Assembly (NCBI GenBank): GCA_030248225.1
Contig: JASANE010003551.1
Span: forward strand, 1-64,000
Source: Trileptium ribeirensis
Taxonomy: Eukaryota > Nematoda > Enoplea > Enoplida > Thoracostomopsidae
Reading direction: 5' to 3'
DNA length: 64,000 nt
Position 1 is the stretch's first letter. The number at the start of each line of letters is the position of its first letter. Below the pieces are notes generated by a model, which was not told where the DNA came from, did no database searches, and was given only the letters and a program-made list of their open reading frames with translations. Made by a program: the position numbers and the translations under genes. This document shows positions 12,116 to 22,936 of this stretch, piece after piece.

Positions 12116-12694
12116 CAGGGATGTCATGGAAATGGAAATTTCCATGGAAATGGAAATGAATGGAAATTGTTTCGGGACGATGGAAATTTCCATTTCCATA
12201 TGGAAATTTTCTGGCATTACTTAATTCTTAAAAACTTGGCATGCTTTGATCCGCGGTGAGCCAGATCTCACTACCTAAAGAAATATTAGGCATCCTCATC
12301 GCCTTAGGGGCCACACCCGCTGAAATAAGTTGAAAAGAATTGACGATGTATACAGCACGACGATGATGTAAATAAGGGTAGCACAAATTGTCACTGTGGT
12401 CCACGGTGAGTCTCTGCTCACTACCCGAACGTATTCTGGGTATCCCCATCGCCGTAGGGGCCGCGCCCGATAGCCGTTGACAAGCAGCCACGGGCTCCGA
12501 GATCTGCTGCTAGATACAAACTTGTCTCTAGTTTCCAGCAAGAAATCGGAGTTTCAGATTCGAACAGCATCTCTGATTTCTAGTCTCGAAGATACCAACC
12601 CGTCTCTTCGGATGCTAGGTACAAACCGTTCCCTAGATTTAAACAATCTCTGCTGCCATGATACTAACCGGTCTCATGGCGGTATTTGTTAGTT
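12116..12694 (+). repeat. hAT left inverted arm
   Basis: Mirrors 13920-14404. It is about 95 bp longer because one segment is doubled: the block at about 12250-12330 (GGTGAGCCAGATCTCACTAC ... AGGGGCC) is a diverged copy of 12401-12478 (GGTGAGTCTCTGCTCACTAC ... AGGGGCC). It also contains hexamer runs of TGGAAA/TTTCCA at 12125-12210 and the hairpin row at 12505-12680. Confidence 0.9.
12505..12680 (+). repeat. five consecutive hairpins in the hAT arm
   Basis: Five adjacent inverted repeats: 12510-12531, 12541-12581, 12587-12610, 12615-12636 and 12655-12680. Four share the layout GATAC, a 5-6 base loop resembling NAACCN, then GTCTC (GGTAC/GTTCCC in the fourth). Their outer stem bases differ but stay complementary: CTA/TAG, CGAA/TTCG, CTAG/CTAG and GCCAT/ATGGC. 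A mismatch at the same stem position (T opposite C) recurs. The 12541 hairpin has an 11-bp AGAAATC...GATTTCT stem. The right arm carries the mirrored set (about 13935-14110). Confidence 0.8.
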
Positions 12695-12733
12695 ACCTAA
12701 TAACAAACGGTAAACTTGTTAAAAATACTTACA

Positions 12734-13030
12734 TTAAAAATCGAGCAATCCACCGATCTCAGCTGAAAATTCTTTAATATTAGCGATGGAACCCGCTGCT
12801 TTCTTGCAAATATGATAACCATCTTTGCGAAACATAGTCTTATCCGGAACGTCTTTACTGAAGTACAGCCAGGTGGTATCAAGAAATACAAAGTTATCGA
12901 TACAGTCATTGAGTTGTTCAAATAAACTGTTGATTTTGTAGGCCGCCTGACCATCGCGTCTGAACTGTTGATACAGGGGACATTGGGCTGTATTTTTCGT
13001 TTTCTCCATCGAGGGAATAGGAACTTTGGA
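12734..13030 (-). pseudogene. SGNH/GDSL-type esterase-like fragment, antisense inside the hAT element
   Basis: An open minus frame (stop at 12734; open to 13132) resembles the C-terminal part of SGNH hydrolases. It has a conserved stretch INSLFEQLNDCIDN, then FVFLDTTWLYF, then FRKDGYHICKKAAGSIANI. The DGYH tetrapeptide (about 12812-12823) fits the DxxH catalytic block near the end of that fold. The N-terminal Ser, Gly and Asn blocks are absent, so it cannot be an active enzyme. SGNH esterase domains occur in ORF1 of CR1-like LINEs as well as in host and viral proteins, so this may be a LINE or gene fragment captured by the hAT element. It occupies the place where the transposase N-terminal half should be and is read from the opposite strand. 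Identification rests on motif spacing only. Confidence 0.45.
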
Positions 13031-13047
13031 GGAAACGGAATTGAAAT

Positions 13048-13920
13048 GTGACTCAGTATTGTAAATCGTTTTTTGACCGCTCTGAAGTTCAAGGCCCGAC
13101 GGCACATCTGTCATTTTTAAACTATTTGTCACTAGATATTCAACTGTTCAAAATGGAAGCTGATTCTGCCTGCATGCCTGTATTGGTGCGAAAAGTTTGC
13201 ACGAATCTACGAGCAACCATGGCTGAAAAACTGTGGCCTTTTTGCGGATCAAGCTTTGCGCAAGCAGCATCTTATTTGGCCGGCGTAGACGTTCCTACAA
13301 AAAGCAGACAGTTAATGCAGCGGTTTTCAAGCAGCAAAAATGCTGCTGAACGCAATTTCTACATGTCATGGAATGATACCCTAGACAGCTTTGACCAAAA
13401 CGTACATTATTATCTCTTACAATTGCTCAGGATGACCGAGACCTCTGGTATACAGGAGCGTAGTGAGGAGGTTCTGACAAACGAGCCTTCCACATCCCAT
13501 GGTGATGCTTTTGACGAGATTTTTGCTCTTACGCGTACAAAGAAAGCGAGGATTGGCATTGATATGCAATTATTCGACGAAAAAATGGTGTTTGAGCGTT
13601 CGAGGCATCCCTTTAACCATCCGCTACATTTTCGGAGTAATGCGTCACATATACCAAATCTTCAGCTGTGTGCCAGAATACTTCTCTCTGTACCTATTTC
13701 TTCAGCTACGGTTGAACGTATTTTCAGCGAAGCAGGAATGATTTTATCAAAGCTTCGTAAAAGAACACGGCCCTGTGTTCTACAAGCTATGATTTACTTA
13801 AAATATTGCCAAAAACTAAACTCTTTTACAAGCATTATCGAGGTTACTTCGGACGAAATTGATGCTTATCTGAACTCCATTGACTCGGAAAATTGCTCTG
13901 CAAATGAGGATTCGGAATAG
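13048..13920 (+). pseudogene. hAT transposase, C-terminal half
   Basis: A 290-codon frame ending at TAG 13918-13920. It resembles hAT transposases from about residue 16 (LSFLNYLSLDIQLF, as in the region before the dimerisation domain). It ends with the hAT C-terminal dimerisation signature SSATVERIFSEAG (about residues 218-230) and SKLRKRTRP downstream. The N-terminal BED zinc finger, the catalytic Asp residues and the CxxH block of full-length enzymes (usually 550-700 residues) are missing. No stop interrupts the retained part, so a truncated protein could be made if a start is used; Met codons exist at 13048 and 13153. A dimerisation-only product might interfere with active relatives, which is inference. 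The frame starts next to the antisense SGNH-like fragment, which probably replaced the missing half. Confidence 0.9.
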
Positions 13921-14404
13921 TTAACTAACAAATGCCGCCATGAGACCGGTTAGTATCATGGCAGCAGAGATTGTTTAAATATAGGGAACGGTTTGTACCT
14001 AGCATCCGAAGAGACGGGCTGGTATCTTCGAAACTGGAAATCAGAGATGCTGTTCGAATCTGAAACTCCGATTTCTTGCTGGAAACTAGAGACAAGTTTG
14101 TATCTACCAGCAGATCTCGGAGCCCGTGGCTGCTTGTCATCGGCTATCGGGCGCGGCCCCTACGGCGATGGGGATACCCAGAATACGTTCGGGTAGTGAG
14201 CAGAGACTCACCGTGGACCACAGTAACAAATTGTGCTACTTTTATGTACATCATCTTCGTGCTCCATACATCGTCAATTCTTTTCAAGTTATTTCATAAC
14301 TGAAATCTAGAATCTGATGTCGTGGAAATATGGAAATTTCCACGATATTATCGTGGAAATGGAATGGAAATGGAAATCCAAATTCTATTTCCATGACATC
14401 CCTG
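13920..14404 (+). repeat. hAT right inverted arm
   Basis: Complement of the left arm, from GTTAACTAACAAATGCCGCC inward to the CCATGACATCCCTG tip. It contains the mirrored hairpins and, from 14318 to 14390, the GGAAAT/TTTCCA hexamer run. It lacks the extra duplicated ~85 bp of the left arm. Small differences from the left arm (for example the 13982 hairpin stem has lost one pair) show mild ageing. Confidence 0.9.
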
Positions 14405-14412
14405 CGAAGCAT

Positions 14413-14692
14413 CCTGAATTAAGTATTTACAATCTAACCTTCGGTGAGTGTCTGGAATTTATGCATACGTGGCGTGCACCCTCAAATGTTTTTAACTATG
14501 AAAAACAGATGTAATTATGCTGTCGTGTGCTAAACCAGGTACGGCGTAAAAGAAGCGCACCGCTGCCCTGTCAGAGCATATCGTTGATCGGACATAATCG
14601 TCCGCGTCCAGCTGATCTAGCAATGAAAAGAACTCAGTCTTAGCCCACGTAATGGATCCCAGTTTAGAACCTAAGAAGAGACTCAAAGCAAT
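14413..14692. other. flank of hAT insertion, no recognised gene
   Basis: Continuation of the pre-insertion sequence left of 12108. A 64-codon minus frame (14492-14686) has no convincing family signature. Nothing else is supported. Confidence 0.4.
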
Positions 14693-14733
14693 CGCGTATA
14701 CTAGTAGTGCCCTGGGACTGTCAAAGGTAGGTA

Positions 14734-15012
14734 CCCAGCAATCGAGGCGGAAGCGTTAGCGATTTGCTGTGCCCCGATGCATTTTCGTCATTACCTATTA
14801 AGCAACTTATTTTCACGTATAAATTTCACGTCGAAACTGACCACAAGCCATTAAATGTTCTGTTTCATAAACCGCATAAGAATTCGCGATTATCACAATG
14901 GCACAGTGAACTCTTATTGGAGTTTGCTAGATTTGAGATAGTTTATGGACCGGGTAAGGAGACCGGTAACACTCTTTCACGGAATGCTAGACATGATCAG
15001 ACGGTGGAAAAC
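14734..15012 (+). pseudogene. Ty3/gypsy RNase H domain, forward copy
   Basis: The reading starts with YPAIEAEALAI and FRHYLL. After a frameshift near 14815-14830 it continues FHVETDHKPLNVLFHKP, SRLSQWHSELLLEF, FEIVYGPGKETGNTLSR. These are the conserved RNase H blocks of Ty3/gypsy Pol: a Glu in the EALA block and Asp in TDHKPL are catalytic, and YGPGK...LSR closes the domain. The RT domain that should precede it is absent. On the same strand, decayed integrase follows at about 16000-16485, so this arm is probably the resident copy and the other arm the duplicate. Confidence 0.92.
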
Positions 15013-15104
15013 AGCCGGTAATTCTGATGCAGTAGAGAGGAGGACCCACAGGGGCACAACCAGCGGTAAATACTGTGTGAATTCGCTCTACTGCATCAGA
15101 ATAA

Positions 15105-15389
15105 CCGGCTGTTTTCCACCGTCTGATCATGTCTAGCATCCCGTGAAAGAGTGTTACCGGTCTCCTTTCCCGGTCCATAAACTATCTCAAATCTAGCAAA
15201 CTCCAATAAGAGTTCACTGTGCCATTGTGATAATCGCGAATTCTTATGCGGTTTATGAAACAGAACATTTAGTGGCTTGTGGTCAGTTTCGACGTGAAAT
15301 TTATACGTGAAAATAAGTTGCTTAATAGGTAATGACGAAAATGCATCGGGGCACAGCAAATCGCTAACGCTTCCGCCTCGATTGCTGGG
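15105..15389 (-). pseudogene. Ty3/gypsy RNase H domain, inverted copy
   Basis: Minus-strand duplicate of the domain at 14734-15012, with the same TDHKPL and YGPGKETGNTLSR blocks and the same frameshift. The frame ends just inside the 48-bp spacer. Confidence 0.92.
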
Positions 15390-15430
15390 TACCTACCTTT
15401 GACAGTCCCAGGGCACTACTAGTGTACGCG

Positions 15431-15990
15431 ACGTCGAGACTCGTATTGCAACCTCCTAAGAGGACAGTTACTTCGTGATTAGGAGCATCATTTCTTTCTG
15501 TAAGGGATCTAGGTTAGTAGCCAGTACAGCAGTAACTACTCACCACCAGTAACTTTGCACTTTGCGACAACAGGCAGCGACGCTAAGTGCACTTCCCTGT
15601 GCGGTTAGACAGGGATAATCCCCGTTAAAACAGTTCGCACTACTATTATCTCGTCTTCTGGAGTCGTACCCCAGGTTCGAGGACATGGACGAGTATTTAG
15701 AACTGAATCAGAAACTATTTGTCTAGGCGCAACAACATTACCCACTAGCAAGAATTTGATAGGGTAGTGAAGCTCATGATAAAGTATGAAACAGAATATT
15801 TATCATCATTTAGAATAGAGGATGCTCATGACACACACGAGGATGCCTATTTATCAGACCTTCCTGATTTCAAACTAGTACGGCTTCTGCCGCATATCTA
15901 TCAGAGATGGAACCGGATCACTGGGTCACTTGGACCATTACTTTCGACCAGGTCACAAGGTCACACGGCTTGACCCGGTGGCTCGGTTTA
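15431..15990 (+). other. decayed Ty3/gypsy spacer, no clear domain
   Basis: Lies between the RNase H duplication and the integrase remnant. The zinc-binding and catalytic core blocks of integrase are expected here but I cannot recognise them. A 68-codon frame at 15767-15973 is of uncertain meaning. Confidence 0.4.
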
Positions 15991-16485
15991 ATTTTAATCC
16001 CAAAATATAACGAAAAGCTCGTAACCAACCCTTTTCGATTCACACTGCGACAAAATATCCTCTGTTCTTGCTAATGCATGGGTTCTGTCCTAGATTAACC
16101 GGGGAATATGACCCACATCTTGCAGCGACAGGATATACGGGAGTTCATTCCTATAGGGTCAACGCGCACGCCGAATGGCCTCTATCAGGGAAAGAGAATA
16201 TAAATCAATGCAAGCCGCACAGGAGATGAACAAGTTAAGATACAATCGGCGGACACATGAGCCACGATGCGATACTGGTGAGTTAGTTTGGTCTATCGAC
16301 ATGCCACAACACCAGGAGCATCTAGAAAACTAACTCAGGCGTTGGTTCGGACCGCGGGAAATATTAAAAATTATAGCACCATGTATGCAATTGAGGAGGA
16401 TGCATGATTGTGCCGAAGTGTTTAGTACATGTGATCCATATCAACCGAACAAAGCCATGTTTCAGAGCTCTGGACTGTGTAACTA
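15991..16485 (+). pseudogene. Ty3/gypsy integrase C-terminal remnant
   Basis: Two pieces in different frames match the end of Ty3/gypsy integrase. At about 16053 the reading KYPLFLLMHG followed by PRLTGEYDPHL fits the SPxFLLYGRxPRLP block. At 16229-16485 a second frame gives NKLRYNRRTHEP, ELVWSIDM, then after one stop (TAA) LRRWFGPREILKII and DPYQP, which is the GPY/F-type module plus the trailing LKPY-like block. At least one frameshift and one stop make it dead. Family knowledge: this module lies at the C-terminus of integrase in many Ty3/gypsy lineages. Confidence 0.8.
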
Positions 16486-16550
16486 ATTAGAGAATTGGTT
16501 AAGCCGCATACATGCAGCAACCTTGGAACAGAGATAAGTGAGCCAGTGGA

Positions 16551-17321
16551 ATGTATCATAGAGATTTCGTTACTGAAATAGAACCTGTGGCTGAGGTAGC
16601 CGTACGAACTGTGCGTATAGCAGCCAGCGAAGCTTCCGACACTGAAACTGTAGAACTAGGTGATTCAAACAATTCGAATTTGCATCGTAGAATCTACGCA
16701 GAAATAGAAGTGCCACTCGCAGCAGAAGAACACGTGGAACATCGAATGGATGAATTACAACATCAGACTCCTCGGACGGTCAGGAATCGGATTCCATTAA
16801 TTAATCAGGATCGAGAAATTGAACCTACTTTGCCAAAAATAACCCAGGAACAGGTGGCGGGTCGTGAGATCTTTTCATATATTCCAGAACCGGGTATTCG
16901 AGACACGCACGTGTAACGTGAACAACACATAGTATTAGTAGTAACTTTGAACACAACAGTAGCAGCTAGTGAATTGGCTGCATTTGGCACATCCACAGTA
17001 AGCGTTATTACTTTGAAAGAACAACATTTTCACCCCGGAGATTTTACGGTGTCATCCGCACCACGTGGGATAGTCATACCGGGATCTTTTACATGTGAAG
17101 ATTTGCGATACGTTGTTATGCTTGCCATACAAGACCATCAATTGTTTCAAACGGAGGTTGCTGAGCACATCATAGCATCGCGATTCAGAGCACCAATGGA
17201 AACGGCAACACAACCCGGCGAAATCGTCCTGAAGCTAGACAAGCACCAGCCAAGCAGCGTTGAGTGCTCACCGAGAAGCGTACGGTTCAACCGACGAGCG
17301 GGAGATAACGACTTCAAGTAA
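16551..17321 (+). pseudogene. open frame downstream of gypsy integrase, one stop
   Basis: One reading frame runs from Met 16551 to TAA 17319-17321, interrupted only by TAA at 16914-16916. The first part (121 codons) is rich in Glu and Arg; the second contains PGDFTVSSAPRGIVIPGSF. I do not recognise a family. Its position, 65 bp after the integrase stop and on the same strand, is where gypsy-like elements keep a Pol extension or a third ORF. No signal peptide or membrane segment is visible, so an envelope-type product is not supported. Confidence 0.45.
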
Positions 17322-20300
17322 CAGAACACCAACAACTAGGAACGATATAGACCGCGCACTCAGACGTTGGCTCAAAAAGGGGGCAAAACGATAGCTGGAC
17401 GCATCAAGAAGAAGCGAACCAGCGCGCTTGATGAACTATTAACTGAGTAGAAAAGTAGCGGAGCAGTTAGAAACTTTGGCAGAAGAAGCTACAAAAATAG
17501 CACGCAGTGTATCTGGTCCAGTACCCGAACAACCACCAGCGACAACAAAAACGTGTGACGGACCAGCATGACGCCAACTGCACCAACTAGACACTTGCTC
17601 CACCGTCAAGCTAGGAGTCGGATCTGTTGGCCACATGGCTCAGCATCTGAAGAAGCGGTAGTAGCAGCTATTCGAGGAGGAAGACGAGTGCCCCGGCTAA
17701 GCAAGTGTCTGTTACTCGACCTGAATCCACAAATATCAAGACATCAATAACTTAGTTCCAGGCGGCGACTTAATAAGAATCTTCAACCTCGAACTTAGTA
17801 AGAGAACGGAGATATCCGCGTTATCCATCTTAGTCATGGACTGCATTCGGAAGCGTGGCGACGACGGACTCCTCGACCACCACTTTACGAGAAACCGGAG
17901 TTGGATAGGTCCGACATATCTCTGAAATAATTTCGAATCAGGAACCCTAGCACTTACACTACCTCATAAGTATCAAACTCCATATGGGCTAGGGAGAGAA
18001 CGAACCAGGTATTAAGAGTTTATGGAGAGATTAACCAGGTTGGCTCGTTAAAACATTATCAATTCCAGATGAGATCTTGGCGCAGCGACAGCAACTTGAC
18101 CAAGCCTGTGGTTACGTTGAACGGGAGACGGTGTTCGAGCAACTCAAGTTCAGCCGAATTCACGTGGCCATCGATGTCCCTGTACAACACCGAGTGCGGC
18201 AAATGCTTAGACGACATATATTGGATCAGGTTTTGAGGATCGAGGCAGTCGGTGGTCACGACTAGCAAAAACATGAAGCCGCCGATGCCTTCGGGTACGA
18301 TGGTCGACCGCGCAGCCCAGTACCCCCTGGGCCCGTTCGATCTCCTCGGGCTAACAGACTACGTCCGAATGTTGGAGTAGCTCGACTAAATGGCCTATGA
18401 ACTTCAACTACGAAGCGTGGCTGCACAGCGGAAATGGCTGTCCTTAGTAGTCAAACGCTGCCTAACAGAATTCCGGCCAATGAGGTAGATCCGACTGGCA
18501 AAATATAACAATCCAGATTACGCCGAGGAGCTAGAAGAAACCGACGACGTTCACCTTCTGGAAGCCAGTTTCTACAGTTACTAGGGATACGTACTGCCTC
18601 TGGCAGTACGAAAATGGGCTGGTGTGTCAATCCGTCACCGGTGCTTTGTACTAACGAAGACCACGAAGCCACTACAGTGAATGCAACTTTCAAGCGAGCA
18701 AGTGCTTATTACAGGTTTTAACGACTCGCCTGACGCGCCTATTTTCGTTGCGCCAGCAGCTCCGTAATGGAAGATCTGGAACTAGGACTCTGCGGAATGG
18801 ATTGGTGAATTCCATCACACTATGCGAACTTATAATCAAAATACTAAGGCTCTTCCCCGAACAATATTACTGAGATGGCTACCTACGAAAATTTCGCCTC
18901 GTGAGATACCGCTGGGCCAGTCAACCGCAGAGAAGAACAGATACGTTGGACCCAGCCAACAGCAACGCCGTCTTAACGGTCAGACCTGCGTGAGTAGGTG
19001 TAGCAGCATGTACAACACTCACGATTTTTCCGCGGATGAGGTGGCGACAATTTATCGTCTATAGTAACAAAATGGGTATAGATGTAATAAGTCGGTCCAA
19101 TTGGTGTAAATAAAGACCAGCTAGGGCCAAAAATTAAACCAAGTCTAGTAGACAGTGAATTAAACGCAGCTTAAATTGAATATGTTAGGTAGAATACTTT
19201 CAAGTGGCACCTGCGAGCGAGACATTGCAGGTATAACGAGGCTACAAGTAAACCACAACGCACAAAATAAGGTAAAGAACCAAACTTTATAATATCACAG
19301 CTAATGTATTAGCATTGCGTATTGTGGATGGACAGCAATCGGCGACACATTAGAGCCAACAATGATTAAAACCGCGACGTTCAGGTGCGACAAGTTGAGG
19401 CTAGATCGTTCGTGTTGCCTGAGACCGTCAAGTTTCAACTCTCATAGATACCACGGTATCAAATTGACACCAACGGTAACTGGGTCGTGTTCTTATAATC
19501 AGGAATATAACTGTCGGAGATGTCAAACGTGCACATGGCGGAGACATCGGATGAACATGGCGGTTTCAGCTGTAGCAGTGTCGCGCACCGTTAAAAAATC
19601 GCTGTCCTCACCTTTCTTACATTATGATGCTTAGGTCTGCTGAGCTGATCAAGATGAAAACACATCAAATGACCATCAAGATGCTTGCACGAGAAATAAA
19701 GAATCAGCACATGGATAACATCATGCAAGCACCGCTAAAGACACTGCTGTCACATTTCATACTCCCGATTCTTTAGAGTAAATTCGACAGGCGTAAATAC
19801 GAGGAAGTGCTCTGACGCACCGCCAAACGGCGGTTGCTCCAGGTATCACAATACACCATTTGGTGCGTTGAACGTTGCCGGCATCAAATGGAACAACGCA
19901 ACATGCCCGGGAGATGCCACAACGTTTTGGGACGGCAGCTCGAACAAGCTAGCGAATTTAAAAAACCGTCGTTATTGGTGACACTTTGGCCCTGCCGGTG
20001 TTGGAAATGGCCGAACACAAAAAAATGCCTCGCTTGCGGTTGGACCCGCGTCAGTTTGGACATGCTCATTCAACTAGCAACCGCACTTGTCACCAACTCC
20101 ACCCGATGTGTAAACCTTCTTGATGGTTTCAACTACATCTTCGGTAGGTGGCCGCCCGAGCAGCTCAAGGGGACGTGTTCAAAAAAGTAAAGCGCTATGT
20201 CAGAGTGTTGTCTAAGCGCATGCCTGACCGTGCATCGATCTTTATGTAACCCAAACACAATACATTACCTTTATTAGCTAAAATTTGTTGAAACTCGCTT

Positions 20301-20640
20301 GCCGTGTATCCAGGGAGTATCCCGTGATCACGGAAAACGGGTTTTGTCGTGCAGTGTTTGGGGATACACGCGGGAGAATAACAGGACAGCCGGGGTGACC
20401 ATTCCGAAAACTCACTTAGCCGTGAATCAAGGCAGAAGGGATACAGATCTTCCCGAGTACAGATGGCTAACCCCTACCTCCGTCAGCGGAATTTCTAAGT
20501 TTCAGGATTGCTTCAAGGTCAGGGAGTATTTCCCCCACCAGCATTCGATTCCTTTGCCGTGTTGTATGTCTAGGTCGAACTGCGCTTTTCTAAGAAATTA
20601 TCAGCAGCATCTGTGTTTGTTAGAAACACATATATAGGAA
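17322..20640. other. decayed sequence, possible minus-strand retroelement debris
   Basis: No intact gene. Frames of 60-118 codons lack recognisable motifs. A stretch read on the minus strand at about 19840-20000 gives FHLMPATFNAPNGVL preceded by FFKFASLF, faintly like the FGL-NAPATFQR...VL block of gypsy reverse transcriptase. That is too weak to call a domain. The region may be the far end of the gypsy element or a second element in opposite orientation. Confidence 0.35.
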
Positions 20641-22936
20641 AACGTTCGAGAAAATTGAAATATGTTCAGCAACGGTGTTCAACCTGTCCAAAACCAACAT
20701 TAAAACTAATATGAAGTATCAACCCGAGCATACCTACACAATGGAGTCGCGACCAAATAATTCAATAACCTGGGTGTTCCAACGACAAATAAGTACACCT
20801 GTAGCACTCCTGAATCAATACCACCTGCGTTCACTCTCCTCACCAACATACAGAAACTACTGAATTTAGATTATTCCCACCAATGTTCAGTTTTCAGCAA
20901 CGCCACACTGCATATGTAAGGTCTGAACATCAACTTCCCAAGGCCCAGGTAAATATAACGGAGCTCGGACCATAATGGGGTATAAAAATGAAAGGCGGGT
21001 GAGAGGCTCACTACCTATGAGCAGGCTTAAGGGTTGACCCCCTGTTCGAGGATGTTTCAGACCAGTACAGCGTGCGCCAAAAGAGGAGCCGGCCCCACGT
21101 TCTGGTTAACTAGCAAACGACGTACTAAGCTAGCCGACTCCATTAGGTCAACCGTAGATTCACCGAAGCCGTGCCCCAACCAGAAAAATGGTGCAGAAGA
21201 GATCCCTGAGGGGTAGAACTTATCCAATTATAAACACTTTCGCTTAATTAACCCTTTCGTGCATAAATTGCAACATACATTCATATATAGCGTACGTTAT
21301 AAAGCAATTTGAGAATAGAGTTCTCCGTGCGTTTTTGTTCGCTCTTTTCAGCAAAGATCCGAACAGCAGCTCCTAAACAGCGTTACTAGTAGTGAGTCAG
21401 GCTCATAGCTAAACGATCCAGATAGAACGTTGTTTGCATAATACAACCCCTAAGAGGCTCCAATACAGTAAAGCGCGCTACTATTCAACAAAATGCTTCT
21501 ACCTGAAACTTGAAAGAGGTAAAATATACGCTCACAGCAGCCAAGATCAAAACTTTATTGTTTTTATAGGTTACTTTCACACATACAAAATAACTATCTT
21601 CACGGAACTTTAACTTATTCATGCTGTATGCTGTTTGCTTTAGGCAAGTTCATTGAAGCATAAATGCAAAATTTGGCCCAATACATCGCTGGCAAAACTT
21701 TAATGCCGTTGTTGAGCATGGGGGCTTGGACCACTTATATGAATACACAGCAAAGACTGAGTCAAATTTGACTGAATTGCGCAAGTAGTTTTCGATCCAA
21801 CGCATGAGTCAAATTTTAGGCTAATCCGGGCCATGTGTTACACTATAAACAAATCAGACTGATTGATATTGAGTGAAGTTATTTGTAGCCCAGACTGAGC
21901 CAAAATTCGTCTCGTTTTTTAATCTGGAGAGGTCTGCCCGACTTAGATATAGTTTTGCTCACTAAGGATTGCGAATACAAAATGAAGACGACAGCTAGAC
22001 AATGCGAAGCCAGGGTTGTAGCAAAGGCTCAACAGGCAGCTTGTCCACGCCAACATCTTTAGGGTATGTACATCTTCGACTACACGGACTGTCACAATAT
22101 ATAATGACTAACGGCAATAATTATGCAGTGTTAATTTCAATCGCGGAATCATGTTATATTTTGACGGGTCCTTAGAAATCATGGGTTCATCGTTCGAAAA
22201 TTTAATAAAAAAGATGAGTCCAGAAAAATTAGGATCTGAATATGCTTGTTAAGAAAATGGGGTCTGATTCTGGAGGTCCCAACAACCTGGTAGGTTCTAG
22301 TCGAAAGGTTGGGTCATTTTTATAACTCACAATGTTATTAATAAGCGTAGAAGATGCTAAGCCAAACAAAGACCGGGACGTACCGCGAAAATAAAAACTA
22401 TGAAAAGACGAATAATGCTATATCTTTCCTGTGACTGACGAATTCGCAGAATAACTTCCGTATCTTCACAATGTTGAGTATACATATATAGCGGGCAAAT
22501 ATGAACGTTGAACGCCACAAGGACAGTTAATCAGTGATTATAATCCTGTTCAAGTCAGGCAAATAAAAGAATATATGTATAAAACATAGAGATTGAAATT
22601 TGAAAATTCATCATTGCTTCTCACTGTTTAACGAGTGGTACCACGTGACAACTAGAACAAAATACGTTATAATATATGAAATATTATATATTCATAATCA
22701 TATAATCCATATGTATATTCACAGTTGTCCAAGGTCCGACAGAATCAAGGGATCGGTAGATGGTTCTTGCAAGAGAGGAGGTCTAACGGGAGGTAGACAG
22801 TCAGGGGTTATGTTTTAGAAATTCATAATTTTTACTAAAACTTTCTCATCAATTTTCGCTAAAATTTTCAGGATTTGTGCCATTTATACCACAATCTTCC
22901 AGGCGCACGACGAAGAGGTTCCTGCCTTCACGAAGG
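20641..22936. other. no recognisable gene; short TGAGTCAA-bearing repeat
   Basis: No coding frame I can support. At 21745-21800 ACACAGCAAAGACTGAGTCA followed by AATTTGACT, and CATGAGTCAAATTTT at 21803, resemble the loop of the foldback element (ACACTGCAAAAAAGTTGAGT at 2284). This may be a relative of the same small element. 22670-22720 is AT-rich. Confidence 0.4.

Larger units (their letters stand above)
12116..14404 (+). mobile_element. complete hAT-superfamily element with exact 8-bp target duplication
   Basis: Terminal inverted repeats CAGGGATGTCATGG (12116-12129) and CCATGACATCCCTG (14391-14404) are perfect complements with the CAGGG start common in hAT elements. The 8 bases before (12108-12115) and after (14405-14412) are both CGAAGCAT, the target duplication length of this superfamily. 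The arms are unusually long (about 579 and 485 bp) and mirror each other inward to 12694 and 13920. Next to each tip is a run of GGAAAT-type hexamers. Inside lie the C-terminal half of a hAT transposase (plus) and an antisense SGNH-like fragment. The exact duplication suggests a fairly recent insertion. The missing transposase N-terminus means it needs an enzyme in trans. Confidence 0.95.
14693..15430. repeat. 345-bp inverted duplication of a Ty3/gypsy RNase H segment
   Basis: Arms 14693-15037 and 15086-15430 are inverted copies with a 48-bp spacer (15038-15085). In the parts compared base by base only a few single-base differences were found (for example near 14855, 14955, 14983 and 15021), so identity is very high. 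Both arms carry the same RNase H coding sequence and the same internal frameshift, so duplication came after decay. A transcript across the locus would fold into a near-perfect hairpin. Confidence 0.95.

Noticed and set aside
13925..14140. 71-codon minus frame matching 12477-12692
   Set aside because: The two are the same sequence in the two inverted arms of the hAT element; the similarity reflects the arms, not a gene pair.
19840..20010. Minus-strand FHLMPATFNAPNGVL as gypsy reverse transcriptase
   Set aside because: One short block with a stop right after it and no supporting motifs; noted in the region entry but not called.
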